Source of the DNA: Macrophomina tecta
Lineage: Eukaryota; Ascomycota; Dothideomycetes; Botryosphaeriales; Botryosphaeriaceae
Length of the DNA stretch: 64,000 nt
Assembly (NCBI GenBank): GCA_024180945.1
Contig: JAKSGN010000035.1
Coordinates: 2,046,001 to 2,110,000, forward strand
Reading direction: 5' to 3'
In this document: in pieces, positions 1 through 12,343 of the stretch
Position numbering within the stretch: position 1 is the stretch's first letter
Layout of the letters: each line of letters opens with the position of its first letter
Program-made: the position numbers and the translations under genes
Notes under the pieces: generated by a model
The model's input: only the letters and a program-made list of their open reading frames with translations
Told to the model about the DNA's origin: nothing
The model's database searches: none

Positions 1-1602
1 CCCCACCAACATTATCACTGTCCCGAAGTTCGAAGTGTTTCCGAACGAGGACGCCGAAACATGGTGCGCCTATAACGATTCGGGTTTCAGCCAGGCCAAC
101 GCGCAGCCGGCCAGGACCCGCGCGGTAGCGCGTCAAATCTCGAAGTTGTGCGAGATTAGCAACGATCTGATGAACTCCTTCTACAATCCGATCGACATGG
201 ACAAGTCTAAAGGGAAGCAGCAGGAGCTCAAGAAATTGAGCGAGCTGCACCAGCGGCTTGAAACTTGGAGAAGAGATCTTCCAAAAGAACTGGAGCCGCG
301 GGAAGGCGGTTTGCCGTCGATGCTCGTCATGCAGTAAGTCCCAAAGCATTGTGCTAGTTCTACCGAGGTTGCATTGCAATGCGGTCAAGCATGTTTCATA
401 CCGTAACGCATCCACTGTTCATGCCTGAGCTTTGAGGCTCCAGTAAATGTCCTGGCACTGCAATGCTTTGCTGGCAAGGTTGGCCCTGCATGCGGATATT
501 CACTGACGGTGCGATTAGCATGTTCTTCCAACTCCTCTACATCCACCTTTTCCGTCCCTTCCTCAAGTACAACCAAGCTACCTCCCCGCTACCACCTAAT
601 GTTTCCCCTCGAAAGCTGTGTACTCAGGCAGCGCAATCAATATCGAAGCTACTCCGGCTATACAAGCGTTCACATGGCCTACGGCAGATTTGTAATATTG
701 CAGTCTACATAGCTCATTCCGCCTGCACCATTCATCTCCTTAACCTTCCCGATAAGAATGCGCGCCGGGATATCATACACGGCGTTAAGCACCTCGAAGA
801 GATTGCCGAAGGGTGGCTTTGTGCCCGCCGCACTCTCAGCATCCTTTCCATCCTCTGCCGCAAGTGGCGTGTCGATCTCCCCGAAGAAGCCGCAGCGGTT
901 CTAGCTCGCACCGATGCCAAATTCGGAACCTACCATGGCGACACACTCTCACCGAAGGGCGCTGCCGCACAGTTACAGCCCACACAACCGCAACCAAGCT
1001 CGCTACCCCCTCTCATCCAAACATACGGCTACACTACTGCCGCCGTCCCTCCCAACACTGCTACCGCCCCACCAAACGCTGCGAACTACTCCGCAGCATC
1101 ATCCTCCCGCCGCGAATCCGACCAACGCTCCCACACCGGCCCCCCTCAATCCGCGGCAGACATGCAATACCCCCGCGTGCACCGCCAACCCTCCCAACAG
1201 CAGACCAACCCTAGCACTCCCGCAAATACCACTAGCACCAACGTCTCTGGCGGCAGCCCCTCCGATCTCTTCGGCGGCGTCGACGCCCTCCTGCGCGAGA
1301 GCCAGGACAACTGGTGGCTACGCGACCAGAGCCAGCTGGCGCTTGGCTTCGATAATTGGGGCATGAGTGCGGAGGAGATGGCGTATCTAAATCGCAGTCC
1401 CATTGCTACCACTGCGCCTGCGGCTGCGTCGGGCGAGGGACGGCAGTATGGGAATAGCGGGGCGACGGCGGGTGGGCAGGTTAGTTGTTTGAATGGGGTC
1501 AATGGCCCCGCGCCAGGGGTAAACGGTGGTGGTGGGGCCGGTACGATGGAGGGTGGGTATGGCGCAATGCATGTGTATAATGAGGATGAGTGGTATCAAT
1601 GA
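1..1602 (+). CDS. Zn2Cys6-family transcription factor, NirA/NIT4-like, 3' part
   Basis: C-terminal part of a fungal binuclear-cluster regulator; the N-terminus with the zinc cluster lies before the window. The frame is open from base 2. Exons are 2..333 and 519..1602, joined across an intron (GTAAGT..TTAG) that restores a continuous helical stretch around FFQLLYIHLFRPFLKY, typical of the end of the fungal_trans middle homology domain. The region after it (RDIIHGVKHLEEIAEGWLCA, then a Trp/Arg helix) resembles nitrate-assimilation regulators NirA/NIT4. The last ~200 residues are Pro/Ser/Thr/Gln-rich and disordered, with a short conserved-looking WWLRDQSQLALGFDNW motif, as expected of an activation region. 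Nitrate regulation is inferred from resemblance only; another C6 regulator is possible. Confidence 0.7.
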
Positions 1603-3953
1603 TGAAGGCTTTTGTTATCCGTCTTCTGGCATTTGTTTCTTTCTTTCTTTTTTTTCTTTTTTTTTTTTGGCCCTTAGTGGCGGAAAATTGGATGCTGCAT
1701 TGATTTATGCGATATTGGCGTCGCGCGGATAGCAACGTGCTTGAGTTCACTGGGTAGCGTTCTGTCTTGTCAGCGGGTATCTGAGCCCGAGGGTGGTTGG
1801 GGGAGGGTTGGCGGTTGGGGGAGTTTTTTTTTTCGTGTGAATGTAGTTTTAGAACTGTTGTATCGTTACGGTGATGTAGAAAAGGAGAAACGAGGGCATG
1901 ATGAATGATACCAAACTTTTATGGGCCTCTTCTGTGGTTCTTGAGTATGTGATGTGAAATACCAGAACATGCCGATGTCGATTCCAAACACCTTTTTGAA
2001 TGAGGATGACCCGTAGCACTACCTACCTCGAAGGCTAGATGAACAAATGTCTCAGGCTCTGACACAGCGGGGCGATGTTCTAACGGCCCCGCAGCATGTA
2101 GGAAAGCAAGGCTCCTATTCGTTCACCTTCAGCACTTCCTCCGGAACAAGCGCTTCGAGAAGTAGCGTCACAGCCCGGTTATTGCCTCCCGGACACCTTT
2201 CGTCTCCAGAATGCACTGACTGGACCGCTCGACGACCAATCATCCACCGAACACTACAGCAAGCTTCAAAGTCGCGTCTTATCTTGTATTGGCGGGAAGG
2301 CAAACAAGAGAGAACGTGCGCTGCAGTCATGCATCATGGCTTCGTTTATTTTCTTTTTTTTTTTTTTCCAGTGACGATCATCATGCACCATGCGTGCGTG
2401 CGTGCGTGCGTGCGTGCATACGTGCACGCATGTTGCTTCGCTTCGCTTTGCTTTCCTGCCAATCGCCTCGAGCGCTGCGTCGATCATGCTCGTCTTGTTG
2501 TTGGCCATGCAACCGCACGCTTGGCCGACGCAAGAGAATGACGTATTAATTGTGAGCGCTTACGGGGGCGTTGTTGGTGCGACGGCATGCGCGTGTGAGA
2601 AGAGAGAGAGAGGCGCGGGGGGAGAAAGCTTGCCTTGATGATGGTTCGCCAGCTCGGCCATTTTGTTCTTTTCCTGTTTTCCTTCAGGAGGGGGGAATGT
2701 GTTTTGAGGTTGGGCGAGCCCTTGCGCGGGTCTTCATTCGGGCGAGGACTATGCTCGGAAGCCACTGCAGTCGGCATTGACAATGCTCCTCCCACTTTCC
2801 GCAAGTGAGAGAGGCCTTCGTGGAAGGGGCTCGCTCGCACCGGCTGGCGAAAGGGACGAAGATGATGGCAGCTTGTTTCAGCGAAGGTCCTTTTGCTGGG
2901 AAGAATGCTGATAGACAGGGTGTGTGTGGGGCAGGGGGCCACAGGCAGCAACCAGCGGCACGATGCGAGAAGTAGCCTATGCAACCTAGCCAGCACTCAG
3001 CGTGGCTGAGCAGCAGCAACGACCTAGCGAACAAAAAACAGCGCCGAAAACAAACATGCAGGTGGGCGGGCGCTTATCATCATCCCCTATATCGGACGAT
3101 CGACTATTCGTTTCGCTGGCGGGCTCTGGATGCTGTACGTGATACGCAAGGAGCGGAGAATGGGAAACGCCAGCGCGGAAAGCACGGATCAGTAACGTCC
3201 AGTACACAGCCACCACCAAACAGGGAGAGAGATGTGTTTCGTTGCCAATAATTTCGTTTTTTGTTTGTTTGCGAATCAATTACAAGTAATCGCGATTGAG
3301 CTCAACTGTAGGTAAGTACAGGGTATCATTAAGCCCGCCACCCAGTCTGCCCTTTCTGCCTTCCCCCTTTTCCCCCCCCAATGTCTGACCATATCCCGTT
3401 GATGTCGTGCCATTACCACCCTAAATTCTGTAGTCCACTGGCCCAAATTATCCTTGTTCAGATCCAGCGTGTTGACGATGCAGAAAGAACCAAAGCAGAT
3501 AAATTTCCCATTGAACCTGTACTCGTGATGAACGCCATGCCCGCTCTTTGCAATTGCCGTGGTTGTGGGCCTTTGCAATAATAATAATAGGAAAAAAAAA
3601 AAAAAAAAAGAAGACGAAGGAGTGTTTGATGATTCTTCTGAACGTAGGAATAAAAACGGATAAGTCGAAATGAGTTCCGGAGGCTCCCTGCTTTGGAAAT
3701 GTAGCAAACGGCGACCTGCGGAAGCACTTTCATGTTGACCCACGGGGCGACAAGAAGTATGCGAAGGCTAGGTGGTAGTGTCGCTCGATACATGCCATAC
3801 CGGTGGGACTGGATGTGAAGGGAGGACGGACCAAAGGGTTGTTCGATAAACTTCAAGATCCGTCGGCTGGGAGCAGGGGACCGTTGGCCGGGGCGAATGG
3901 ACCGCTGAGCTTATTCCACTCAGGGTCCGTATGATGGAATAGAAAAGAAAAAT
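1603..3953. other. Intergenic region, no supported gene
   Basis: About 2.35 kb between the regulator and the glutaredoxin stop; both genes end here (convergent). It holds T-rich runs near 1637-1668, a poly-T run near 2351-2367, a TGCG microsatellite at 2391-2418 and a poly-A run near 3590-3609. Open frames here are short, repeat-driven or Arg/Ser/His-rich, with no recognisable domain. I see nothing coding. Confidence 0.6.
2391..2418. repeat. TGCG microsatellite
   Basis: Tandem four-base repeat TGCG, about seven copies, followed by an imperfect TGCA/CGTGCA tail. It lies in noncoding sequence just after a poly-T run and is probably length-variable between strains. Confidence 0.85.
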
Positions 3954-5017
3954 TTAAGCGACGAGAGTGCGCTTGACTCTCCTCTTCTTGAGGCCGTCCC
4001 TTTCAGCACCAGCCTCAGAGACGGGTCGCGCCTCGGTAATCCGCTTGCCGCCCATGCTACGCACTGTCTCCTCGATTTTGCCTTTTAGGTGCAGCGACTC
4101 GATGTCGTCGCCGCCGCCGATGCTCTTGCCGTTGATGAGCACATTGGGAACGGTGCGACGGCCGGTGGACTTCTCGAGTTGCGCTTGGATAGCGGAGCCA
4201 AGCTTGTGCTGGTCGAGCTCGACAACATAAGGCGCGGGGGTAATCGAGTATTCTTCGAGCAGAATGCGCTTTGCCTTTGCGGAGAAGGGGCAGTACGACT
4301 TGGAGAAGATGATGACTAGAAAGGGACAAAATGTTAGGAGCTACAATGGAAAAGCTTGCCACGTTGGGGTCGCATGCTTGATCGCGTGCGGCCCACGCCT
4401 TTGCACTAGGAACGGAGAAGCAGCTTACTCGGGCTCTTCTTGAGGATGGCATTGATCTCGAGCTCGGCCAGGTGTTCCTCTTCGGTCTCCTCGTCGGCAT
4501 CAGAGTCGCTGGTGGCCTTCGCAGACGCAGCAGCCTTGACGCTGTCGCCGACATTGCCAACCTTTGCGACGCCGTCGACGCTGTCGGACTTAGTGCTGTC
4601 CTTCATGATGACCCTACCGGCGACGCTCTTCTCGCCAGTGACCTCATCGTGTTCGCCAGGCTTGGTTTCCTTGTCGACCCTGGGCGAGGCCTTGCCGCTA
4701 ACCCTATCCTTCTCCTTCTCGGCGTTGCCAGCGGCGACGACTTCTTGTATCCTGTCGCCCTTGTTGTTGGCTGACTTCTTAGCCCTGTCCTCGGCAGCCT
4801 TCAAGCGCCTGCTGACGTCGTCGTCGGTGGCGAGATTGCGCTCGGCGGCGGCATTGGCGGAGCGCTCACGCTCGCTGAGAGCGCTCTGAGTGCGGGTGTA
4901 GAAGGCCGACTCGCGCGTCTGGCGCGCGGCCGAGGTGACGTACAGGGTGGTGAGGACGATGAGAAGGGCGGCAATGGCGATTATCTTCATGCGGCGTTGC
5001 GAGCGGATGGTCGGCAT
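3954..5017 (-). CDS. Membrane-anchored glutaredoxin, Grx6/Grx7 type
   Basis: Early-secretory-pathway glutaredoxin, 316 aa. Exons on the minus strand are 5017..4429 and 4315..3954 (GTAAGC..CTAG intron of 113 nt). Residues ~10-30 form one hydrophobic anchor right after a short basic N-terminus, giving a type II membrane topology. Residues ~31-190 are a charged, low-complexity lumenal linker. The glutaredoxin fold starts at ~195 with PIIIFSKSYCPFS; Cys205 is the active cysteine in a CPFS (monothiol-type) site, followed by the TVPN cis-Pro motif and a GG-DD-I segment. Yeast Grx6 has the same plan, including the SPIIIFSKS strand. I chose the ATG at 5017 because it directly precedes the anchor and has an ACCACC context; an in-frame ATG at 5146 would add a Pro/Ala-rich leader. 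The linker is longer than in yeast. Confidence 0.88.
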
Positions 5018-8000
5018 GGTGGTGGCGGCGGCGGCTGCGGTGGTTGGTGGTGTGACGTTATGGGTGCGGAGATGCGGAAGAGAGAGTTGGCGGAGGGCGT
5101 GGTGGAGACTGGAGGGAAGCGGGAGTGATGTAGGCGGGGAAGACAACGAAGGATCGGGGAGGAAACAGGCAGCTTGGTGGGAAGGCGGGCAGTGTTAAGA
5201 GACAACAGTGGAGAGCCAGTGCGCAGCGTTTCAGAGTGGACACAGTCGATAGGGCTTGAGCGACGTGAGCAGGTGTCGGAGCAAAAGTGGAGCTGCAAGA
5301 AGGCCAAGAGCAGCGGCGGCCGTGGTTGGTTCTGGCTTCTTTATGGCAGCCGGCCCAGCGTTCCTCTGGGAGGCCTTCCAGGCCTGTGTGTATGTATATC
5401 CCCATCTAGAGCCGCGTCCTGGCGCGCTAGGTGCAGCGATCAATGAAAACGCGCCCTCTGCCCGGGATTGCCTCCCCGCAGTTCGCCGGACATCCAAGGC
5501 GCCCGTTCCGGCCTTGCGCCCTGCATTGAGCTCTTCAAGACTATTGAAAAGCACCATCACGCGCGCCGCAGCGACTCGCCCGCTTCCTCGGCCCTCCGGC
5601 AACGCGGCCCTTCGCCTCTTCACCACCTCCACCGTGACTCTTCACGAGCCGCCTCCTTGCCGCCATCGCGGTCGCAGCTCCCCACATGGCGATGCCGAAC
5701 TGCCTCTTATCGCAAACAGCCCTCTTCCCGGGCGCAGGAGCTGGCGTTTCAACCATCGGCTTGGCACCCTCTCACAATAGTAAAACGTCTTCTGCTCCAG
5801 CGACAAATGCCTTATCACCGCTGCTGCTCGGCCGCCGCTCAAGGCTCATTTTCTCTCGGTCTCAGGCCTCTATCTTCTCAGCCAAGAGCCCGGCCTGCTC
5901 ATCAAACGGCCTGCCGTTGCTGATGGAGCACCTCCGCACAGTGCTCCTTGTCCGACGTATTCAGCAAGATCTGCCGGCTTCGAAACTGCTTCTCCTGCGT
6001 CCTCTTGTCTTCCCTGACTGCCGTTGTATGGCCGACGTATGCGCATGACGCAGTCTACTCGTCGGCAAAGCAAGCACGCAGTATAGAGACGGCAGTGAGA
6101 CTCAGATCTGTGCAACAGTATCAGCCGTCCGCTGGTAATGGTAAGACAGCAAAGCTCTGATTCCAAATCTGTTTGCCATTCTTAATATTCATGCCACTTG
6201 CTACCTTTCGTGCTTTCGAGCTTATTGAGTATGGTTTGTCAACCCAAATCCACCTTTTCCTTGCAGGCTCACTTCGCCCAGCCACTCTCGCTTCCACCCG
6301 CTTAAGGATTCTGTCTCCGTGTGTACCGAAGCTAATTCTAGCATGTCGGCAACACCATCCAGGTTCTGACAGCTGCACCAAGTATAAATCCCTCCTATAA
6401 CGTGAATTGTGGCAAATGGCTTCCTCTCATCGTTTGCAACGAGCCGAAGCAATCATCCAGCTGGACATGCGGGACTTGATCAATTGATTTTCATCGCGGA
6501 GGCTAGCCCAGCTCGTCATTTGTTTATCCACTTGCTGTCTCACGGAGATCAGAGTCCCTTCCTTTCGCGGAGGCTCAGCCGCACCAGTTCCGAGACACGA
6601 ATTGCCCAAGAGGGTATGGCGGGAGAAATTTCTTGTTGCATCTGAGCATTTCCTCAACAGTAGCGAGCATCCCTCACTACAAACTACATAGCTACATGCG
6701 GCAAAGCTTTGTGGATAGAGCCCCCTTGTTGCCCTCTCAGTTTATTCACTCATCCGATGTTGGCCAAGGGTGGACCATGGCGGAATAAGCGGCCGTGCAG
6801 GGCAGTATACTTCTTGCGATCACGAAGCACACATCATGGAGCCCGCGAAGGCGCTCTTAGGAGCTGTGAGATAGTTCTCATTCGGGAGCCGGGCGCAGGG
6901 TTGTATTCTTGGTGAGCTGACAAGGCAAGCACTGGTACGACGGTTTTAGAGCCCGTCTAGATGTGGAACTTACCAGATTCCCTATACACTCCACATTCGG
7001 AAATGTGCTTCGGCTCCATCTAGAAAGGGTGGTGCCAATGAGCCGAATATTGATGCTGCAAGGCTCGTGGAGCAACCCGCTCCGTTGTGCTTCATCCCAC
7101 TCGCCATTTGAGAATTCGGCCGACAATTGTGCAACCGGCAATCAGGCCAGCATGGAGTCATTTTAGATTATCCCGTTAAGCATGTGCGCGATTCTTCCAG
7201 CCCGAGAGCGATAGCGACTTAGAAATGCTGCCAGTGTTTAAGCTTTGACATGAGTTCGAGTACCCCACAAACCTGCATTCCTTTTCCCAGCACGTGCCGG
7301 GTGCAGCGTCTCTCTCCGCAAGCGATCGGCTACTGCGGCCAGGCATCAAGCCATGGAAATATGTGCCGCATCCCCCAAGACAGCAGTAATTCGTGGAACT
7401 TGCCGCGGCATCACGCTCTCCGTTGCTGTGGCTTTGATGCCAACTTCAACGGGAGCCATCCTCCGGCTCCAGGTGACGGTGGCGTCGCGCGCATTCCAGG
7501 ATGCCGTGATCAGGCAACCCGGCCGAGTCCTGAGTTGTCGAGGGCGTTGCGGCACGGGCGAGCGACGCAGAGCAAAGGGATAATTGGCATAATGACGGGC
7601 CGGGCAGACAGGAAAAGAAAGGGAACCCTTGCAACACGATCTGGATTCCGGCACTCCTCCTCTGCACAGGCGGCAGCCGGCGATGACGATGATGGTCTGT
7701 TTGTTCTAGGAACACCTTTCAGCAGCAGTGCAACCCTTGGGCCAGTGGACGAGCACACGGAGGCAACGTCACGCCTGGGGAGGGTGTTGGGGCGCCCGCT
7801 AGCTGTTCGCTGGTGCCCAGCCTTCCCAAAGCCAATCTGCATGCACCAGCGGCCGATTGCGCGGGCGTGGACGCGGGATAGCTTTGGTGTGGGGAAGCGG
7901 AGGCGGCGCTCCTGGGAGGGCTGCTCCGTCCAACAAAAGACGTCCTTCCCGCCCGCCCGGTCTTCGCCCTCCGGACCTGCTTCTGATTTTCCCCGTCACC

Positions 8001-8170
8001 GTTGGGGTACTTGCTCCGGCTGACATGTAATACATTTCTCCGCGCTCAGCTGTTCCCTCTACTCATCCTCAGCCCCTTCCACCCTGCTGCCCTGGCACTG
8101 CCCTCGCCGCCGATTGCATCTTCTCACTGCTTAACATGTAGCTTCCATTCTTCCCTCCACAACCTCCACC
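5018..8170. other. Long intergenic region, no supported gene
   Basis: About 3.15 kb between the divergent glutaredoxin and seven-TM genes, the largest gap in the window. Several frames are open for 100-250 codons, but their products are Arg/Ser/Pro/Cys-rich, lack domains and do not splice into anything recognisable. One frame at about 5480-5640 resembles a mitochondrial presequence but has no credible continuation. It may hold long 5' leaders, a noncoding RNA or decayed gene remnants. Confidence 0.5.
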
Positions 8171-9341
8171 ATGGCTCCCGCCCTTTTGCCTCGTGCCGGC
8201 GAGGAATTGCAGGTTGGACGACCCACGAATCCGGATGGCTTAGTGCTCGAGGCATGGGCACAGGGCTTTATGGTCGGCAGTCTGATCGTTATGACCTGCA
8301 TAACCATAGCCAACATGCGCCGTGGGGTTCTCCTCCACAAGCTCATTCTCATCGAGGTGCGTTCTGCGTCGAGTCGCCTTCCGAATCCGGCAGGTCTTGG
8401 CACCGCTAACCTGCGCCCACCCGCAGCTCGTCATGGGCATGTTTCACGGCACCTTCATATTCACGCACGAGCCCTACTACGGCTGGTACCTTTCTTGCAC
8501 CGCCATTTTCCTCAACGCGTCCTGGTCTCTACATAACGTCATTTCGTGGATGAAGAGTAAACCTTTTCTTTCCCGAAAGGTATCCATCTTCTACATCACC
8601 ACCGTCATCCTCGCCCAAGGTTACTGGGTCCTTGAAATCTATGCCAACTTCACGTTCTTCAACAACATCAACCGGATCTTCCTGAAAACGCGTCCATGGG
8701 AGGCCCTGTTCCGGTAAGCTTGAATTCGGGCCCAATCACACAGAAGAGTAAGCCGCTGACCGCGAAACCCCGTCAGCGACCCCTGGTGGATATTCTCAAC
8801 TATCAATTTGGTCTACGCAATTCATACACGTTACGATCTCTCGGTCTGGCACATCATCCGCATCTCCCCTCGCTTCGGCGTCCTGCTCGGCTCGATGTTG
8901 TTCTCCATCGTCTTCATCCTTGTCGACATCCTCGCCGTCACCCGCGTCTTCAATGCGCACGCGCTACCGGACGGCATCAACCCTTTCTGGAAGCTTGCCT
9001 TCGTCTTCAAGTGCCTCACAGATACAATCGTGCTCGACGACTTCAAGACCGCCCTCGATCGGTTGAGCAAGGCAAGGAGAAGACAGTTGAGCTCTGGGCC
9101 CGACAACAATCTGGACGAGGGTCGCTTCGGCTATTTCAACGGGTGGAATAGAGAGTGGGGTGGAGATTCGACCAAAGAAGGGAAAGCTAGAAGAATGAGC
9201 CCCGCTGTCAAGAAAGTTGAGGACGTAAAATTCGTTGACAGAGATGAGGAGCATGACGTCGTGGCGCCCTTGAGTCTGGAAGAAGCAACAAAGCTCCCGA
9301 GGAGGCTTGAGAGCGTGCATTCTGAACGGAGGCTGCTCTGA
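8171..9341 (+). CDS. Conserved fungal seven-transmembrane protein of unknown function
   Basis: 345 aa from exons 8171..8356, 8427..8713 and 8777..9341 (introns of 70 and 63 nt). Seven hydrophobic segments can be counted, starting with a segment around GFMVGSLIVMTCITIANMR and ending with one around FWKLAFVFKCLTDTIVL; several carry conserved-looking aromatic and Asn residues (HGTFIFTHEPYYGWY, ASWSLHNVISWM, FTFFNNINR). The C-terminal ~95 residues are cytosolic-like, charged and Lys/Arg/Glu-rich. I recall close relatives throughout filamentous ascomycetes annotated only as integral membrane proteins. The layout is receptor-like, but no known GPCR signature is visible, so no function is assigned. 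The start has a CACC-ATG-G context. Confidence 0.85.
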
Positions 9342-11019
9342 AGAAAAATCCTTGTTGTGACGACCACACCAAACGCCGAGATGTGTTCGCGATCATGTCA
9401 CATTACAGCGCTGACAGCGAACGCGCGGCCCTGGTTACCAGGACTGTCCTGATCCCAGGAAAATTCTTCCAGATCGGAGCCCCCGAGGGCGAACCAGCAT
9501 CATAGATGCCGCCACGCTTCGTCCCGCCTCAGGTAAACAGTTTCTTGAGGCTGAGTCTTTTGAGCATCCCTTCGCCCTGCCAGCCAGCCCAATTGAGTCC
9601 ATCAAGGGGATGCCTTGATACATTCGCGTATCAGAAAGATAATCCGTGCAAAGACCGACCGCGACACTTCGATATCTACTCCTACCAGGTTTTGTGATTT
9701 GAGAAGCAGAAAGAAGTTCCCAACCCGAAAAAGACGGCGCGAGAACCGGGACAGAAGAGGTCGGGCGCCATAGAATTAGTGCAGCGCGTCCCATTGACCG
9801 ATTATACCTCACGTAACCCGAACCTGCAGACTTCAGCTCTCCATACTGGTAGGAGAGCCAGCAATGATCTATCAATGACTTGCGTGGCATTTTTACATCC
9901 TACCACCCTCAAGAGAAGCGTCTGACACCGACACACACTCCTGTACATACAATCACCACGGCGCGACGCCAGAAACGCATCTTCTACGGTCGCCATCACT
10001 TATGAGTTCTTAATCGTTTCAAAACCCACCAGTCCTTGTTTCACTCTATCTGAAGCGCCTCTGTTCTAATATACATTACCTTGTCACCGTCTTCCCTTCA
10101 CAACAAGTTCAGATACCCCTACCTCTTCCAAGCCGGCAAGAAAATGTTTCATAGCACCAAGACATTCTGTAACTACATAACTTAAGCGCTAAAATGTACT
10201 GCCACATTCTGATATGGGAACATGCGACTGCACAATGCTATTCTTAATGCCCAAAACGGCATGGACTACAGCAGCAAAAGGCATCAATGCATATGCCATG
10301 AATGAAGCGGTTTGCGCGCGAGGCGGACGGGTATGGCGCGTGCGGCGAGGCGCTCTCTCACGTAGGAGGTGGCGGAGGCGGAGCGGGATGGATATTTACC
10401 CGCCTGCGAGTGCGGCAGCACTGCTTTAGACAGAGGGATCTTGCGGCGTAGTGGCTGTGTGGAGGTCTGCCCATGGCCTTGGCCTGGATTTCGAGCGCCC
10501 AGGGAGATGTGGATGGACGAGTTCTGGATGTCAAACGTGTTGACTTATTCAGGATCGCTAATCCAGCCAGCGCAGGTCGCAAAAATCCCGGGACTCCCTC
10601 CCTAATTGTTCGTACTTGATGCCATTGTTCAGATGTAGAAGGTTCACTATCGACCTACTCACGTCCAGAGTACCGCGCCAATACTGCATAGAATATATGA
10701 TCACTTAGCGAAGTACTATATGTACTCATTTGTTTTAGCGAGTTTGTGACTATTCTTCCGGAACAGCGGCTTGACGTCCCGACATCCCGACTTTCAAATC
10801 GACTACTCTTAGTCCATTTGCGAGGAGCGTAACTAGATGCTCATTTCGCTAGTGCTTTGCGTGGAACCCAGGTTTCCTCGATTATCCTCTGATATTCACT
10901 TTTGGAAGGCCTCTCGGCCCTGATGCTCTCCCCGCGTGATAAGAAAGGCAGGGCGGTATTATCGCAGGCCATTTTATCCAACTCCAGACTCCAGAACCCT
11001 TGCATACCACTCGTGGATA
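9342..11019. other. Intergenic region, no supported gene
   Basis: About 1.7 kb between the convergent ends of the seven-TM gene and BUB3. Only short frames without domain content occur. I see no tRNA-like or repeat structure. Confidence 0.55.
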
Positions 11020-12343
11020 TTACTTTGCACCCTTGCCCTTCGCCTCCGACTCTCCGAGCTCCCTGATAAACACTTTCACCGGGCCCTCTTGCATGTCCTC
11101 CTGACCATCCTCAAAACCGGGGCTAACACCTACAGCGAGGTGCTTCCCGTCGTCCGAGAAGGAAAGCGCAGCAATGCTGGAGGGGTAGCGCTGGTACTGC
11201 CGTATCCTTCTCTTCGCCTTGCCATCCCACAACGCGACGACGCCGTCACCGCCGCCCGACGCGAACGTACCGAAGTGCGGGTGGTATGCGAGCGCATTGA
11301 CTGGGTACACGGTATCGACGCCGTCGACGTTCTGGCGGTGGCACTTGAAGGCGTACTTGCGGCCCTGGCTCTCGGGACTGGGGTCAAACCACTCGACGGC
11401 AACGCGGCCCTCGATGCTGCTGCTGGCGTAGCCGTCATCGTCGGGCATACATGCGACGGCGCGTGTCATGAACTTAAGCGACGATTCGCGGCGCTGCCAC
11501 GGCTCGGGCGAGAGGGGAGATTCCGGGTCCGCGTTCTCGGAGCAGAGCATCTGCAGAGCTTTGAGGTCATAGATGTGCACGGCGCGCGAGGCCATGGCTA
11601 CGACGAGCTTGGATGGGGAGAGCGAGAGAGAGAAGGGCTTGCTCGGGAGCTGGACGGTGGTCGGCGGCTGTGCGGGGTCCAAGGGGAAGTGGATGTGGAG
11701 CGTTGAGTCCCAGGATGCGGAGATGAGGAGGGCGTGGTCGCGGCTGTAGACGACGGACTTTACGCCCGCTTCATGCGAGCTTAGGACGGTGCTCTCGCCT
11801 GTTTGTAGATCGATCCTGTAGGAAATCCCTCATTAGCCTTTGAGGAGTCCTTTTCCCAGCCGCGTCCGTGGCGTCTCTGCTAACGGGAGTCGCACCTCCT
11901 GACGTCCCAGTCCAGACCTGCGCTGAAGGCCTCGTTCTCATCCTTTCCAAAGCAGGCGTCCAGCACAGGCGCACGATGTTCGACTTTCTGAAGGAGTTCG
12001 CCGCCCGTTTGTGAGTGCGTGTCGTAGAGGTAGACGTGCTTGTCCCATGACGAGACAAGCAACCGGGTCGAGATGCCGGCGGCGAAAGTGAGGGAAGAGA
12101 TGGCGTCGCTGGGCGGTTGCGAGAGCTCGAATTGATCTAGGCGCTGTTAGAATGAGCTTGTTCCATGATGACAGTAGGGCTGCCTCGGAAAGAATGCGAC
12201 CAGCAGCACAACCCGCATACGGAGTTGAAGCAGCCTTCCGGATCCAAGAGTTCAGAGAGATGGAGAACATTTGCGTCCGAAAGATGCTTTCACTCTGTTG
12301 TATCGCATGGATTGGGAAATCTGGAAAACTCACTGGAGCTCAT
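11020..12343 (-). CDS. BUB3: Spindle-assembly checkpoint WD40 protein Bub3
   Basis: 348 aa WD-repeat propeller of the Bub3/Rae1 family, which binds the GLEBS motifs of Bub1/Mad3 and recruits them to phosphorylated kinetochore Spc105. Minus-strand exons are 12343..12334 (10 nt), 12136..11896 and 11815..11020, with introns of 197 and 80 nt. The assembled start reads MSSNQFELSQPPSDAISSL, the expected family N-terminus, and is followed by blades carrying SSWDKHVYLYD, GLDWDVRRIDL and SASWDSTLHIH. Later blades contain the Bub3-like PVNALAYHPHFGTFASGGGDG and SSIAALSFSDDGKHLA. The tail is Lys/Glu-rich. The frame closes exactly with this splicing. It is head to head with GPN2, with 199 bp between start codons. 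Confidence 0.93.

Noticed and set aside
7250..8023. 257-codon plus-strand open frame upstream of the seven-TM gene
   Set aside because: Its initiation codon is an ATG, but the product is Cys/Pro/Arg/Ser-rich without any domain, repeat or hydrophobic pattern, and other frames over the same DNA are equally open.
10936..11706. 256-codon plus-strand frame over BUB3
   Set aside because: Antisense shadow of the BUB3 WD40 exons.
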